NCBI GenBank assembly: GCA_900542035.1
Contig: UQMJ01000006.1
Coordinates: 1-64,000, forward strand
Direction of reading: 5' to 3'
Origin: an uncultured Clostridium sp.
GTDB lineage: Bacteria; Bacillota; Clostridia; Lachnospirales; Lachnospiraceae
DNA length: 64,000 nt
Position 1 is the stretch's first letter. The number at the start of each line of letters is the position of its first letter. Shown here in pieces: positions 8,997 to 16,720 of the stretch. Both the position numbers and the translations under genes were made by a program. A model generated the notes under the pieces. That model did no database searches. It was not told the DNA's origin and saw only the letters and a program-made list of their open reading frames with translations.

Positions 8997-9346
8997 AAGG
9001 ATCCAGAAGCCGGATAGTCCATCAGTTTCTGGGATGATTCCGGTTGAAATTCAAAGCAGATGACGGTTAGATAACATCCAGAATGAATGGTGTCATCTTT
9101 TAAGCCGTTAATCTGCTTTAATTCATAGACGTAGTCGGATTCAGTCATTACACCGTCTGGACAATACTGGCTGGCAATCTTCCACAGGCTGTCTCCTTCG
9201 GAAATAAGAACGCTTTTATAATAGCGCGTACAAGGAAGCGGATCGGGTTCCTTTGCCAGAATGTTCAGCTTGACTGCTCCAAGCAGGTTCATACCAATAA
9301 GAAAGGCAACTGCCCAGAATAGTAGTTTCTTCAGATATAACTTCAT
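8993..9346 (-). CDS. yneA: LysM-domain cell division suppressor (YneA-like)
   Basis: This 117-residue protein has an N-terminal membrane anchor (about residues 8-27) and one LysM domain (ISEGDSLWKIASQYC to SGCYLTVICF). The architecture and the divergent position next to lexA match YneA, which stalls septation during the SOS response in Bacillus. The start follows AAGGGGAG. A TTGACA/TATAGT promoter for it is overlapped by an SOS box. It is somewhat longer than Bacillus YneA, and the sequence match outside LysM is weak, so the functional call rests on context. Confidence 0.8.
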   Translation of the reverse strand: MKLYLKKLLFWAVAFLIGMNLLGAVKLNILAKEPDPLPCTRYYKSVLISEGDSLWKIASQYCPDGVMTESDYVYELKQINGLKDDTIHSGCYLTVICFEFQPESSQKLMDYPASGSF

Positions 9347-9366
9347 ACTGCTCTCCCCTTTATAAA

Positions 9367-9380
9367 CAAACGAATGTTTG
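9367..9380. promoter_or_regulatory. SOS box 1 (LexA operator)
   Basis: CAAACGAATGTTTG fits the Gram-positive LexA operator (GAAC-N4-GTTC type) with perfect CAAAC/GTTTG arms. It directly abuts box 2 and lies just upstream of the yneA start. Confidence 0.7.
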
Positions 9381-9394
9381 TGAACATATGTTCT
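9381..9394. promoter_or_regulatory. SOS box 2 (LexA operator)
   Basis: TGAACATATGTTCT contains the canonical GAAC-ATAT-GTTC core. It lies downstream of the yneA -10 element. Confidence 0.88.
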
Positions 9395-9407
9395 TTACTG
9401 TGACCTT

Positions 9408-9436
9408 ACTATACTACAGGAACATATGTTTGTCAA
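9408..9436 (-). promoter_or_regulatory. yneA promoter
   Basis: On the minus strand TTGACA (9431-9436) is 17 bases before TATAGT (9408-9413), a near-consensus sigma-A promoter. SOS box 3 overlaps its -35 and spacer. Confidence 0.8.
9419..9432. promoter_or_regulatory. SOS box 3 (LexA operator)
   Basis: GGAACATATGTTTG matches the LexA operator with one degenerate arm and overlaps the yneA promoter, so bound LexA should block RNA polymerase. Confidence 0.82.
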
Positions 9437-9454
9437 TGCTTTTTCAAAAAAAAC

Positions 9455-9468
9455 CAAACAAACGTTTG
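9455..9468. promoter_or_regulatory. SOS box 4 (LexA operator, lexA side)
   Basis: CAAACAAACGTTTG has CAAAC/GTTTG arms with a 4-base centre. It lies 24 bases before the TATAAT at 9492, in the lexA promoter, fitting autorepression. Confidence 0.65.
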
Positions 9469-9491
9469 CATTTTTCTTTTAAGTATGATAG

Positions 9492-9497
9492 TATAAT
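9492..9497 (+). promoter_or_regulatory. lexA -10 element
   Basis: TATAAT lies 40 bases before the lexA start codon. I see no good -35 at the usual distance. Confidence 0.5.
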
Positions 9498-9536
9498 ATC
9501 AATACAAGATTTTACGATTGTTTAGGAGGCCGACTT

Positions 9537-10154
9537 ATGGCAAATGGAAAAATTACTGCAAAGCAGCAGGAAATTTTAGAATATATTAAAGAAACAATTT
9601 TGAAAAAGGGGTATCCGCCTGCAGTCAGGGAAATTTGCGAAGCCGTCCATTTAAAGTCCACGTCTTCTGTCCACTCCCATCTGGAGACATTGGAAGAAAA
9701 CGGATATATCCGCAGGGATCCTACCAAACCGCGTACCATAGAGATTTTAGATGACTGTTTCAATCTGACCAGACGGGAAGTGGTAAATGTTCCTCTTCTG
9801 GGTTCTATTGCTGCTGGCCAGCCGTTACTGGCTCAGGAAAATATTGAGAGCTATTTTCCAATTCCGGCAGAAATCCTTCCCAATACAGATACTTTTATGC
9901 TGAAGGTAAAGGGTGAAAGTATGATTAATGCGGGGATTTTTGACGGCGACCAGATTATTGTATCCAGACAATCCAACGCAGAAAATGGGGAAATTGTTGT
10001 TGCACTTTTAGAAGATTCGGCAACTGTTAAGCGTTTCTATAAGGAGGAGGATTATTATCGGCTTCAGCCAGAAAATGATTTTATGGATCCCATCATTTGT
10101 AAAGACGTCCAGATCCTAGGAAAAGTAATTGGTCTGCTCCGTATTATGTCTTAA
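9537..10154 (+). CDS. lexA: LexA, SOS repressor
   Basis: This 205-residue protein has an N-terminal winged helix-turn-helix (residues 1-65, with YPPAVREICEAVHLKS) and a C-terminal S24 peptidase domain. The self-cleavage site Ala93-Gly94 is in GSIAAGQPLL; the catalytic dyad is Ser128 (GESM) and Lys165 (TVKRF). DNA damage activates RecA, which triggers self-cleavage and releases SOS genes. Here the adjacent targets are lexA itself and the divergent yneA. A strong AGGAGG site precedes the ATG. Confidence 0.97.
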   Translation: MANGKITAKQQEILEYIKETILKKGYPPAVREICEAVHLKSTSSVHSHLETLEENGYIRRDPTKPRTIEILDDCFNLTRREVVNVPLLGSIAAGQPLLAQENIESYFPIPAEILPNTDTFMLKVKGESMINAGIFDGDQIIVSRQSNAENGEIVVALLEDSATVKRFYKEEDYYRLQPENDFMDPIICKDVQILGKVIGLLRIMS

Positions 10155-10229
10155 TCGTCAAATTCATTAATTGGTATACATAAAAAAATTATGGAAACCA
10201 ATTTAAAACAGGATTACGTTTCTGATAAA

Positions 10230-10266
10230 GAAAATCAAGCCAGGCTGCTGGCCTGGCTTGATTTTC
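10230..10266. terminator. Bidirectional terminator between lexA and rsfS
   Basis: GAAAATCAAGCCAGGC (10230-10245) and its exact complement (10251-10266) form a 16-bp stem with a 5-base loop. A/T-rich stem bases on both sides suit both converging genes. Confidence 0.8.
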
Positions 10267-10285
10267 CTACAAGTTCTGTTATATT

Positions 10286-10639
10286 CTATAATTCATTTAC
10301 GTCAACAACCGTCTTTCCATCTCTCCAGATACGTTCCAAATCATAGAATAATCTGTCTTCGCGGCAGAATATATGGACGATAATATCTTTATAATCCATT
10401 AAGATCCAATTGGCAGAATCATACCCTTCTATCTGTGCAGATACATATCCTGCCTTTCCAAGCATCTCTTCTACGTTGTCAGCCATTGCCTGTACCTGAT
10501 TTCCATTGCTTCCGCTTGCAATGACAAAATAATCGGCTAATACGGAAATCTCCCGTATATCAATGATTTTTACATCCTCGCCTTTTTTATCCTGTAAGGC
10601 CTGAACTGCTAGTTTTACCATTTCCTTTGAGTGTTCCAT
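10286..10639 (-). CDS. rsfS: Ribosome silencing factor RsfS
   Basis: The start at 10639 is chosen because GAGG lies 6 bases upstream and it gives 117 residues, the usual family length; a GTG at 10657 would add six residues. The Iojap/RsfS fold is evident from VKLAVQALQDKKGEDVKIIDI, ADYFVIASGSNGNQVQAM and DYKDIIVHIFCREDR. RsfS binds L14 on the large subunit and blocks subunit joining in starvation. It is the last gene of the rplU-obg-nadD block. Confidence 0.93.
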   Translation of the reverse strand: MEHSKEMVKLAVQALQDKKGEDVKIIDIREISVLADYFVIASGSNGNQVQAMADNVEEMLGKAGYVSAQIEGYDSANWILMDYKDIIVHIFCREDRLFYDLERIWRDGKTVVDVNEL

Positions 10640-10653
10640 TAAAATCCTCGCTT

Positions 10654-11247
10654 TCACATTCGGTTTTTCTGCTGCTTCTTATAATATTCATATGCCTGCC
10701 TGGTAGTCGGATGAACAAAACCGCCTTTTGCAGATAAATATCCTAACGTTCCTTCTAAGATCTGATAGACTGTCTCATCCAGATCCTGAAAGGCCAGCTG
10801 GCGGAGTTTTGGAAGATTAGGCGCCTTGTTCCGTCGGGGTTCAATAAAGTCAGCCACATATAAAATTTTTTCCAGTAAGGTCATGTCCGGTTTACCAGTT
10901 GTGTGACATAAAATTGCGCTTAGAATCTCTTCATCTTCGATCTTAAATTTATGCTGTGCCAGCCATGCCCCATAATTTGCATGAAGTACCGCGGGAGCTT
11001 CCCGCTGGGCTTCGGTAATAGGAATTTGGTTTTTCTCACACTTTTTCAAAATGATATCGTCTGAAAACCTTTTTCCGCAGTCATGAAGAAGTCCTGCTAA
11101 TTCCGCTTTGTCAATATCACAGCCATAGCGCATGGCCAGACACATACAGGTATAAGATACGGATAGCGAATGTTCATATCGCATGAGTGGAAGTTTGGAT
11201 TTCAGCTTCTTTCTGAATACTGCAATCTCACTGGGAGAGTTACTCAT
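10654..11247 (-). CDS. yqeK: YqeK-type HD domain phosphohydrolase
   Basis: This 197-residue HD-domain protein carries H in the first helix (RYEHSLSVSYT), the HD pair in AGLLHDCGKRFSDD, HANYGAWLA and CHTTGKP. YqeK proteins are symmetrical Ap4A hydrolases in Gram-positive bacteria. It overlaps the nadD stop by ATGA and is followed directly by rsfS, the standard nadD-yqeK-rsfS order. Confidence 0.93.
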   Translation of the reverse strand: MSNSPSEIAVFRKKLKSKLPLMRYEHSLSVSYTCMCLAMRYGCDIDKAELAGLLHDCGKRFSDDIILKKCEKNQIPITEAQREAPAVLHANYGAWLAQHKFKIEDEEILSAILCHTTGKPDMTLLEKILYVADFIEPRRNKAPNLPKLRQLAFQDLDETVYQILEGTLGYLSAKGGFVHPTTRQAYEYYKKQQKNRM

Positions 11248-11873
11248 GTTCCAGCCTCCTTTTGTACACAGTTGTAAAGATGATGCGTCCGGATATAGTT
11301 CCCAACCACCGGAGGTACCAGGGAAGAAAAAGAATGTCCATTTGCTGCGATTTCCCTGATTTCTGCAGATGAGACATCGATCTCTTTACAGTCCAGCCGT
11401 CTGATAACAGCGCCGTACTTCTCTTCCAGGTAATGGATCTGTTCTTCAAGGGGACGGTGGGATTTCTGATAGGATCGTCCGGCTGCCAGAAGGACGGTTT
11501 GTTTCATTACCAGTTCGGGATGGTACCAGTTTTCGATTTCGTACAGAGAATCTGCTCCGACGATAAAGTAAAACGTATGTTCCGGATAGGCTTCTTTTAA
11601 AAGCGTCAGGGTCTGAGCTGTATAGGTATTGCCCTGGCGCTGGACTTCAAAATCTGAACAGCAAAAATACGGATATTCTGCAATGGCCATTTGAACCATC
11701 TGACAGCGCATATCCGCATCCGTTACTTTATGATCTTTTTTATGAGGCGGCTGACCGGAAGGCATAAACCATACCGAATCTAAATGATACTGAAGATATG
11801 CCTGTTTGGCCAGCCTGAGATGTCCGTTATGGATAGGGTCAAAAGTTCCTCCCATAATCCCGATGTTGGACAT
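11244..11873 (-). CDS. nadD: Nicotinate-nucleotide adenylyltransferase NadD
   Basis: This 209-residue nucleotidyltransferase makes nicotinic acid adenine dinucleotide from NaMN and ATP in NAD synthesis. GGTFDPIHNGHL near residues 8-19 carries the HxGH nucleotide-binding motif; FIVGADSLYEIENWYH and VSSAEIR are further family signatures. It overlaps yqeK by 4 bp and lies 11 bp after yhbY. The start has an AGGAGG site. Confidence 0.95.
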   Translation of the reverse strand: MSNIGIMGGTFDPIHNGHLRLAKQAYLQYHLDSVWFMPSGQPPHKKDHKVTDADMRCQMVQMAIAEYPYFCCSDFEVQRQGNTYTAQTLTLLKEAYPEHTFYFIVGADSLYEIENWYHPELVMKQTVLLAAGRSYQKSHRPLEEQIHYLEEKYGAVIRRLDCKEIDVSSAEIREIAANGHSFSSLVPPVVGNYIRTHHLYNCVQKEAGT

Positions 11874-11884
11874 AATATTCCCTC

Positions 11885-12178
11885 CTAAGAAAGGACGATT
11901 TTTCTCTTCTTTTCGTCCTTTGCAGGTTTATATAATACAATTTTGCGGCCAATTACCTGAACCACCTCGGAATGGGTTCTTTCAGCAAGGGTCTGTGCCA
12001 CAGCATGAATGTCATCCAGGCAGTTTTTTAATAAAGTAATCTTGATTAACTCTCTGGCTTCTAATGCTTCTTCTACTGCCTGAGTTACTTCCGGCGTAAG
12101 ACTGGATTTTCCAATCTGAAAGATGGAATCCATATCCATAGCCAGGCCTTTTAAATAAGCTCTCTGTTTGCTTGTCAT
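11885..12178 (-). CDS. yhbY: YhbY-type CRM-domain RNA-binding protein
   Basis: This 97-residue protein is a single CRM domain (LTSKQRAYLKGLAMDMDSIFQIGKSSLTP, REL-IKITLLKN, VVQVIGRKIVLYKP), the YhbY family, linked to large-subunit ribosome assembly. It lies between obg and nadD. AGGAGG-like sequence precedes the ATG. The C-terminal KDEKKRKIVLS tail is short and basic. Confidence 0.93.
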   Translation of the reverse strand: MTSKQRAYLKGLAMDMDSIFQIGKSSLTPEVTQAVEEALEARELIKITLLKNCLDDIHAVAQTLAERTHSEVVQVIGRKIVLYKPAKDEKKRKIVLS

Positions 12179-12220
12179 CTATTTCCTCCAGGCCTGAAAA
12201 CAGGCCATACGTTTCATGCT

Positions 12221-13507
12221 TTACTTGTAGTAATCAAATTCCAGACCGTACATACGGACGGTATCGCCCTCTTCGATGCCGGCTTTTTCCAGATCTTCCA
12301 AGATTCCAGTAGTTTTTAAGAATTTCTGGAAGAATTCAAATCCTTTTTCAGAATCCAGGTTGGTATAGCCCAGCATTTTATCAATCTTAGGACCTTCTAC
12401 TACATATACGCCGTCCCGTTCTTTTTCAACGGTATAAGGCAGATTTTCTACCGCCTTCATACTCATATCAAATTCTTTTTCAAAAATAACCGGTTTCCGG
12501 TCAACGGTTTTCAGTAAATCATTGACATGATACAGCAAATCCTTTACGCCCTGTCCGCTGACTGCAGAAATAGGATAAACCAGAATGCCTTCCGGCTCAA
12601 ATTCTCTGCGCAGACGGTCAATTGGATTTTCTTCACCATCATCATAGATGGCATCAACCTTATTGGCTGCAATGACCTGAGGACGTGATAAAAGTTCGGG
12701 ATTATAAGCTTCCAGTTCTTTATTAATTGCACGAATGTCTGCAACCGGATCCCTTCCTTCCGTGGAAGCAGCGTCTACCACATGGATCAGCACCTTTGTA
12801 CGTTCAATGTGCTTTAAGAAAGAATGTCCTAAGCCGATTCCTTCAGAAGCCCCTTCGATCAGTCCTGGAATATCTGCCATTACAAAGCCGGCGCCTTCGC
12901 CCAGATCTACAACGCCCAGATGAGGATTCAACGTAGTAAAATGGTAATTCGCGATTTTCGGGCGGGCGTTGCTGACTCTGGAAAGCAATGTAGATTTTCC
13001 TACATTGGGAAAGCCTACCAGACCTACATCTGCAATTACCTTTAACTCCAGCAATACCCACAGCTCCTGAGCGGGCTGTCCAGGCTGCGCGTATTTGGGA
13101 ACCTGCATGGTAGATGTGGCAAAATGCATATTTCCAAGACCGCCTTTTCCGCCTTTTAAAATGATTTCGCGGCGGTTTTCTCCAGACATATCTGCAATTA
13201 CCTTGCCGGATTCAAAATCCTTAATAACCGTTCCTTCCGGAACCTTGATAACCAGATCTTTTCCGTCTGCTCCATGGCAGCGGCGTTTGCCGCCTTCTTC
13301 GCCGCTTCCGGCTACATATTTTCTGACATGACGGAAATCCGTCAAGGTGTTTAAGCCATCATCGACTTCAAAAATAATATCGCCGCCCCGTCCGCCGTCT
13401 CCGCCGTCCGGACCGCCGTTTGCTACATAAAGTTCACGGCGGAAGCTGACGTGTCCGTCTCCGCCTTTTCCTGATTTAATAAATACTTTTGCGCTGTCGG
13501 CAAACAT
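12221..13507 (-). CDS. obg: GTPase ObgE/CgtA
   Basis: This 428-residue GTPase has the glycine-rich Obg domain (residues 1-158), a GTPase core with GFPNVGKST, DIPGLIEGA and ANKVDAI, and the C-terminal OCT domain (about 350-428) found in Gram-positive Obg. It acts in large-subunit assembly, stress and, in spore formers, sporulation. It is preceded by two hairpins in the 108-bp gap after rpmA, so its expression may be partly separated from the ribosomal protein genes. Confidence 0.97.
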   Translation of the reverse strand: MFADSAKVFIKSGKGGDGHVSFRRELYVANGGPDGGDGGRGGDIIFEVDDGLNTLTDFRHVRKYVAGSGEEGGKRRCHGADGKDLVIKVPEGTVIKDFESGKVIADMSGENRREIILKGGKGGLGNMHFATSTMQVPKYAQPGQPAQELWVLLELKVIADVGLVGFPNVGKSTLLSRVSNARPKIANYHFTTLNPHLGVVDLGEGAGFVMADIPGLIEGASEGIGLGHSFLKHIERTKVLIHVVDAASTEGRDPVADIRAINKELEAYNPELLSRPQVIAANKVDAIYDDGEENPIDRLRREFEPEGILVYPISAVSGQGVKDLLYHVNDLLKTVDRKPVIFEKEFDMSMKAVENLPYTVEKERDGVYVVEGPKIDKMLGYTNLDSEKGFEFFQKFLKTTGILEDLEKAGIEEGDTVRMYGLEFDYYK

Positions 13508-13536
13508 AAATTAAAAATTCCTTTCTTAACGGAGTC

Positions 13537-13604
13537 GCTATCCCCATTGGAACTTAATTGGTAATAGCGAAAGAAAGGCTCCATACCTCTGAAAGTATGA
13601 AGCC
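13537..13604 (-). terminator. Two hairpins between rpmA and obg (attenuator-like)
   Basis: Read on the minus strand, GGCTTCATAC pairs with GTATGGAGCC (13577-13604) and is followed by TTTCTTTC, like a leaky terminator. A second hairpin closed by CGCTAT/ATAGCG (13537-13569) follows and lies in the obg leader. Confidence 0.5.
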
Positions 13605-13611
13605 TTCGTAA

Positions 13612-13902
13612 TTATTCGTTGATTGCTCTCGGGTAAACAGAAACCTGCTTCTTGTCTCTGCCCTTTCTCTCGAATTTCACAACACCGTCAACTAAAGCGA
13701 ATAAGGTATCATCGCCGCCGCGGCCTACGTTGTTGCCTGGATGGATTTTAGTTCCGCGCTGTCTGTACAGAATGTTGCCAGCTAAAACGAACTGTCCATC
13801 TGCTCTCTTGGCGCCAAGTCTCTTGGACTCAGAATCTCTACCGTTCTTGGTAGAACCAACACCTTTCTTATGAGCAAAAAACTGAAGGTTCATCTTTAAC
13901 AT
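13612..13902 (-). CDS. rpmA: Ribosomal protein L27 with Prp-cleaved N terminus
   Basis: The start at 13902 follows AGGAGG by 9 bases and gives 96 residues. The protein begins [18 protein letters not shown]: the extra MLKMNLQFF stretch is the N-terminal extension of Firmicutes L27 that must be removed after the Phe-Phe by the protease Prp, whose gene ends just upstream. The rest is standard L27 of the 50S peptidyl-transferase region. The longer frame to 13959 overlaps prp and is not needed. Confidence 0.96.
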   Translation of the reverse strand: MLKMNLQFFAHKKGVGSTKNGRDSESKRLGAKRADGQFVLAGNILYRQRGTKIHPGNNVGRGGDDTLFALVDGVVKFERKGRDKKQVSVYPRAINE

Positions 13903-13906
13903 TTGT

Positions 13907-14254
13907 CTACACCTCCTCAAATCGGATATGAATATATGGTCTCCCATATTCCTCCTCAATATTCTGAAGTCCCAGAACTAAGGAGTTTAAAAGGAGTTTT
14001 GATTCTGGACTGATATTGGAAGAAAGAGAAAAAGAAAAATATCCGCTTTCCTCGTCCTGTTCTGTTTCAAAACTGTCTTCTGTAAAAACCTCGATAGAAT
14101 TGACTGTATTGAACACCAGAGTTGAAACTGCTGCACAGATAATATCTCTGCCGCTGTCGTCAAAACCAGCGTGTCCTGACAGCTGAACTCCTAAGTAGTC
14201 ATAATCAGAAACAGTTCCTGCACACTTTTTTGTAAATACCGTTACCTGAATCAT
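13907..14254 (-). CDS. prp: Ribosomal-processing cysteine protease Prp
   Basis: This 115-residue protein carries the Prp catalytic pair His28 (SGHAG) and Cys40 (IICAAVS). Prp removes the N-terminal extension of L27, and it sits as usual between rplU and rpmA. I see no good ribosome binding site, and it starts 8 bp after the rplU stop, so translation is probably coupled. Confidence 0.95.
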   Translation of the reverse strand: MIQVTVFTKKCAGTVSDYDYLGVQLSGHAGFDDSGRDIICAAVSTLVFNTVNSIEVFTEDSFETEQDEESGYFSFSLSSNISPESKLLLNSLVLGLQNIEEEYGRPYIHIRFEEV

Positions 14255-14262
14255 GGTGTTAA

Positions 14263-14571
14263 TTAAGCATTGATCTTTTCAATCTTAACCTGAGTATAGA
14301 GCTGTCTGTGGCCGTTCTTCTTATGATAGCCAGTCTTTCTCTTATACTTGTAAACGATAACTTTCTTGCCCTTACCTTCTTTTTCTACAGTAGCGGTAAC
14401 AGTTGCACCTGCTACGGTTGGGCATCCGATGGTTAACTCACCGTTGTTTACAGCCAGTACCTGATCGAAAGTTACGGTCTCGCCAGCGTTTACGCCAAGC
14501 TTTTCTACCTTAATGATATCGCCTTCAGCTACTTTGTACTGCTTTCCACCTGTTGCAATAATCGCGTACAT
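14263..14571 (-). CDS. rplU: Ribosomal protein L21
   Basis: The ATG at 14571 lies 8 bases after AGGAGG and gives 102 residues; a GTG at 14580 overlaps that site and is unlikely. [14 protein letters not shown] and the C-terminal [15 protein letters not shown] are L21 signatures. It opens the rplU-prp-rpmA operon, behind its own promoter and leader. Confidence 0.97.
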   Translation of the reverse strand: MYAIIATGGKQYKVAEGDIIKVEKLGVNAGETVTFDQVLAVNNGELTIGCPTVAGATVTATVEKEGKGKKVIVYKYKRKTGYHKKNGHRQLYTQVKIEKINA

Positions 14572-14585
14572 GAAAGGCACCTCCT

Positions 14586-14665
14586 ATTTATCATTACTCG
14601 CCAATTGTGGTGTCCACAGAACACATCTTTGTATCTGTGTCCTTATAACCTCATTGTGCGGCATA
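14586..14665 (-). ncRNA. Likely L21 leader (ribosomal protein autoregulatory leader)
   Basis: The transcript between the promoter at 14673-14701 and rplU contains CCGCACAATGAGGT and GTGTTCTGTGGACACC. The position and the CCGCxCAAUGAGGU-type segment recall the Firmicutes L21 leader, which binds free L21 or a related product. I could not test the secondary structure against the family model, so this is a motif-level call. Confidence 0.5.
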
Positions 14666-14672
14666 CTTGATT

Positions 14673-14701
14673 AATATAGCATCCTTTTTCTCATATGTCA
14701 A
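14673..14701 (-). promoter_or_regulatory. rplU operon promoter
   Basis: On the minus strand TTGACA (14696-14701) is 17 bases before TATATT (14673-14678), a strong sigma-A promoter. Confidence 0.85.
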
Positions 14702-14748
14702 CAGCTTTTCCATATAATTCTAAGGAATTTTCAAGAAAAATGTAACAG

Positions 14749-15975
14749 TTAGGAATATCCGTTAAGCTGCTGATACAAAGACGGCTGCAGCTTTTTGCGG
14801 GTAACTTCAACCAGATTCAGCTTTGTCATATCCACTACGGTCGTCTTTATGGGATCCTTCCGGACAGCAGCCCGCAGATGTTCCATCAGTCGTTCTTTGT
14901 CTTCATCTGCTTCCATGTCAATAAAATCTATCATAATAATGCCAGACAGATTGCGCAGACGCATCTGCCTGGCTGCAGCATCCGCAGCTTCCAGATTGAT
15001 TTTTAACAGGGTTTCCCGCATAGTCTTCTTTCCGGAAAATTTGCCGGTGTTGACGTCAATGACCGTCATGGCTTCTGTAGGCTCTATTACCAGATACCCG
15101 CCGGATTTCAGCCATACCCTGGGCTGGACGGCCTGGGAGAAAACCGTCTCCAGGCTATAAAGAGAAGCCAGGGATAACATAGGATCCTGATAAAGAGATA
15201 ACTTGTCCAGATCCTCCGGCTGATAGGCAGACAGATAGGAAGATAATTCTTCATACAGCTTAGGCCTATCGGTAACAATTGCTTTTAAAGACGCCGAGTA
15301 AGCATTTTTAACTTCCTTTAAATATCCGGAAGCCGACTGATAAAGAATGCTGTAGCAGGTACGGTATTCCCTATCATTGAGAAGCTTTTCAAAAGCCTTT
15401 GACAACGCCAGGACTTCGTTTAAAATAGTTTCCTCTTCTGCGTCCTTTGCATTGGTCCGGATGATCAATCCCCACGGGCCGGTCCGAACCTCTTCCAAAC
15501 GCTCTTTCAGATGCTCCTTCCACTGGGCGCTTCGAATTTTGCTGGAAAAGCTGATTTGGGAGCTTAAAGCAGTCAGCACACAGTATTTGCCGCTTAAACT
15601 GATATTGGACGTCAGCATAGGCGATTTGGTTTTAATCCCGTCCTTTTCCACCTGTACCATGATCTCATCGCCAATGTGAAGGCTTCGGTTTTCCGGTGTT
15701 TTGCCAAACCAGTGCCGCCGGTTTTCCGATAAACTGTAATAGCAGATACGCCCTGGCTCAATTTCCACAAAGGCCGCATTAATATTTTTTACAATATTCT
15801 GCACCCGTCCAATGTAGATGTTTCCTAAAACAGACGTCTGGTTTTTGGGTTCCATGGAAATCTGCACCGGACGGCTGTTTTCCATGAGAACCGAAGCAAT
15901 TTTATCTTTATATTCCGTAATAATCAGTTTTGTAACGGTTTCAGCAGGTTTCTGGTTTTCACTCAATCTCTTCAC
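14749..15975 (-). CDS. rng: Ribonuclease E/G family endoribonuclease, short form
   Basis: This 408-residue protein has an S1 domain near residues 45-125 (GNIYIGRVQNIVKNINAAFVEI) and the RNase G catalytic core with Asp in VIDVNTGKF and in IIMIDFIDME. It cleaves single-stranded A/U-rich RNA. It ends at RKKLQPSLYQQLNGYS, just where the CPxC zinc-link of E. coli RNase E/G would begin, so that motif is absent. The GTG start at 15975 overlaps the previous gene by 17 bp and has no clear ribosome site; a TTG at 15966 is an alternative. Confidence 0.92.
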   Translation of the reverse strand: MKRLSENQKPAETVTKLIITEYKDKIASVLMENSRPVQISMEPKNQTSVLGNIYIGRVQNIVKNINAAFVEIEPGRICYYSLSENRRHWFGKTPENRSLHIGDEIMVQVEKDGIKTKSPMLTSNISLSGKYCVLTALSSQISFSSKIRSAQWKEHLKERLEEVRTGPWGLIIRTNAKDAEEETILNEVLALSKAFEKLLNDREYRTCYSILYQSASGYLKEVKNAYSASLKAIVTDRPKLYEELSSYLSAYQPEDLDKLSLYQDPMLSLASLYSLETVFSQAVQPRVWLKSGGYLVIEPTEAMTVIDVNTGKFSGKKTMRETLLKINLEAADAAARQMRLRNLSGIIMIDFIDMEADEDKERLMEHLRAAVRKDPIKTTVVDMTKLNLVEVTRKKLQPSLYQQLNGYS

Positions 15976-16720
15976 CTAATTCATCCAGAGAAACAAAATG
16001 AACATTGCCTTCCTCGTCATATTCTGCGGCATATACGTCTTCTCTCTGAATTAAAAATGCAAATTCCGCTCTCTCCTGACCAAGGGATTTGTAATATGCG
16101 TCTAATACCAGTTCTGGTTTAATGTTGGCCGCGCTGCCGGCAGATACTTTTAAGAAAATTCCAGGTGCTGTTTTTGCGCCTTTCTCTTCCTGCTTTTCTT
16201 CCGGAACCGGACAGGAACAGGTCTTTGTCTCATAAATCAGAGAAGCCAGATCCAGTTCTTTCTCCCCTTTTTTCGTCTTTTTGGTAATCAGAATGGACGG
16301 GGATTTTAAAAATTCTGCAAATCCATCAAACCAGGCTGCTTCATCCGCCGGCTCATATCCAGGACGGAACTGGATGGTATAATCGGCTGCCGCTACAAGG
16401 GACATGGCGTTCGCAGCTTTTTCCGGCAGTTTCTTATAGCTTAATACCTGGATTCCTTCTACGGAAACCGCATTGATGCGGCGAATCATGTCCTGTGAGG
16501 ATCCGGTAGAATGAACGTCAATATCTACATATTCTCCGTTGCTGGTTAAACCTACGCTGAGAGGCGCTGCAAAAGACATTAACTGGTGGGGGCTGAATCC
16601 CTCACTGTAGCGGATGTCTACGTTTGCCCTGCGGATTGCCTTCTGGAAATACCGCATGACGTCCAGGTGGCCGATAAATTTCATATCCCCCTGTTTAAAA
16701 AACTTAATTCTTATTTTCAA
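15959..16720 (-). CDS. TIGR03936-type radical-SAM-linked protein (DUF2344)
   Basis: This 253-residue protein starts MKIRIKFFKQGDMKFIGHLDVMRYFQKAIRRA, the signature of the DUF2344 family, always encoded next to the TIGR03960 radical SAM protein. Its role is not established; a part in RNA or ribosome modification is often suggested from its neighbours. The start is a TTG at 16720, 8 bases after GGAGG and inside the end of the upstream gene (17-bp overlap), which implies translational coupling. Confidence 0.9.
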   Translation of the reverse strand: MKIRIKFFKQGDMKFIGHLDVMRYFQKAIRRANVDIRYSEGFSPHQLMSFAAPLSVGLTSNGEYVDIDVHSTGSSQDMIRRINAVSVEGIQVLSYKKLPEKAANAMSLVAAADYTIQFRPGYEPADEAAWFDGFAEFLKSPSILITKKTKKGEKELDLASLIYETKTCSCPVPEEKQEEKGAKTAPGIFLKVSAGSAANIKPELVLDAYYKSLGQERAEFAFLIQREDVYAAEYDEEGNVHFVSLDELGEEIE

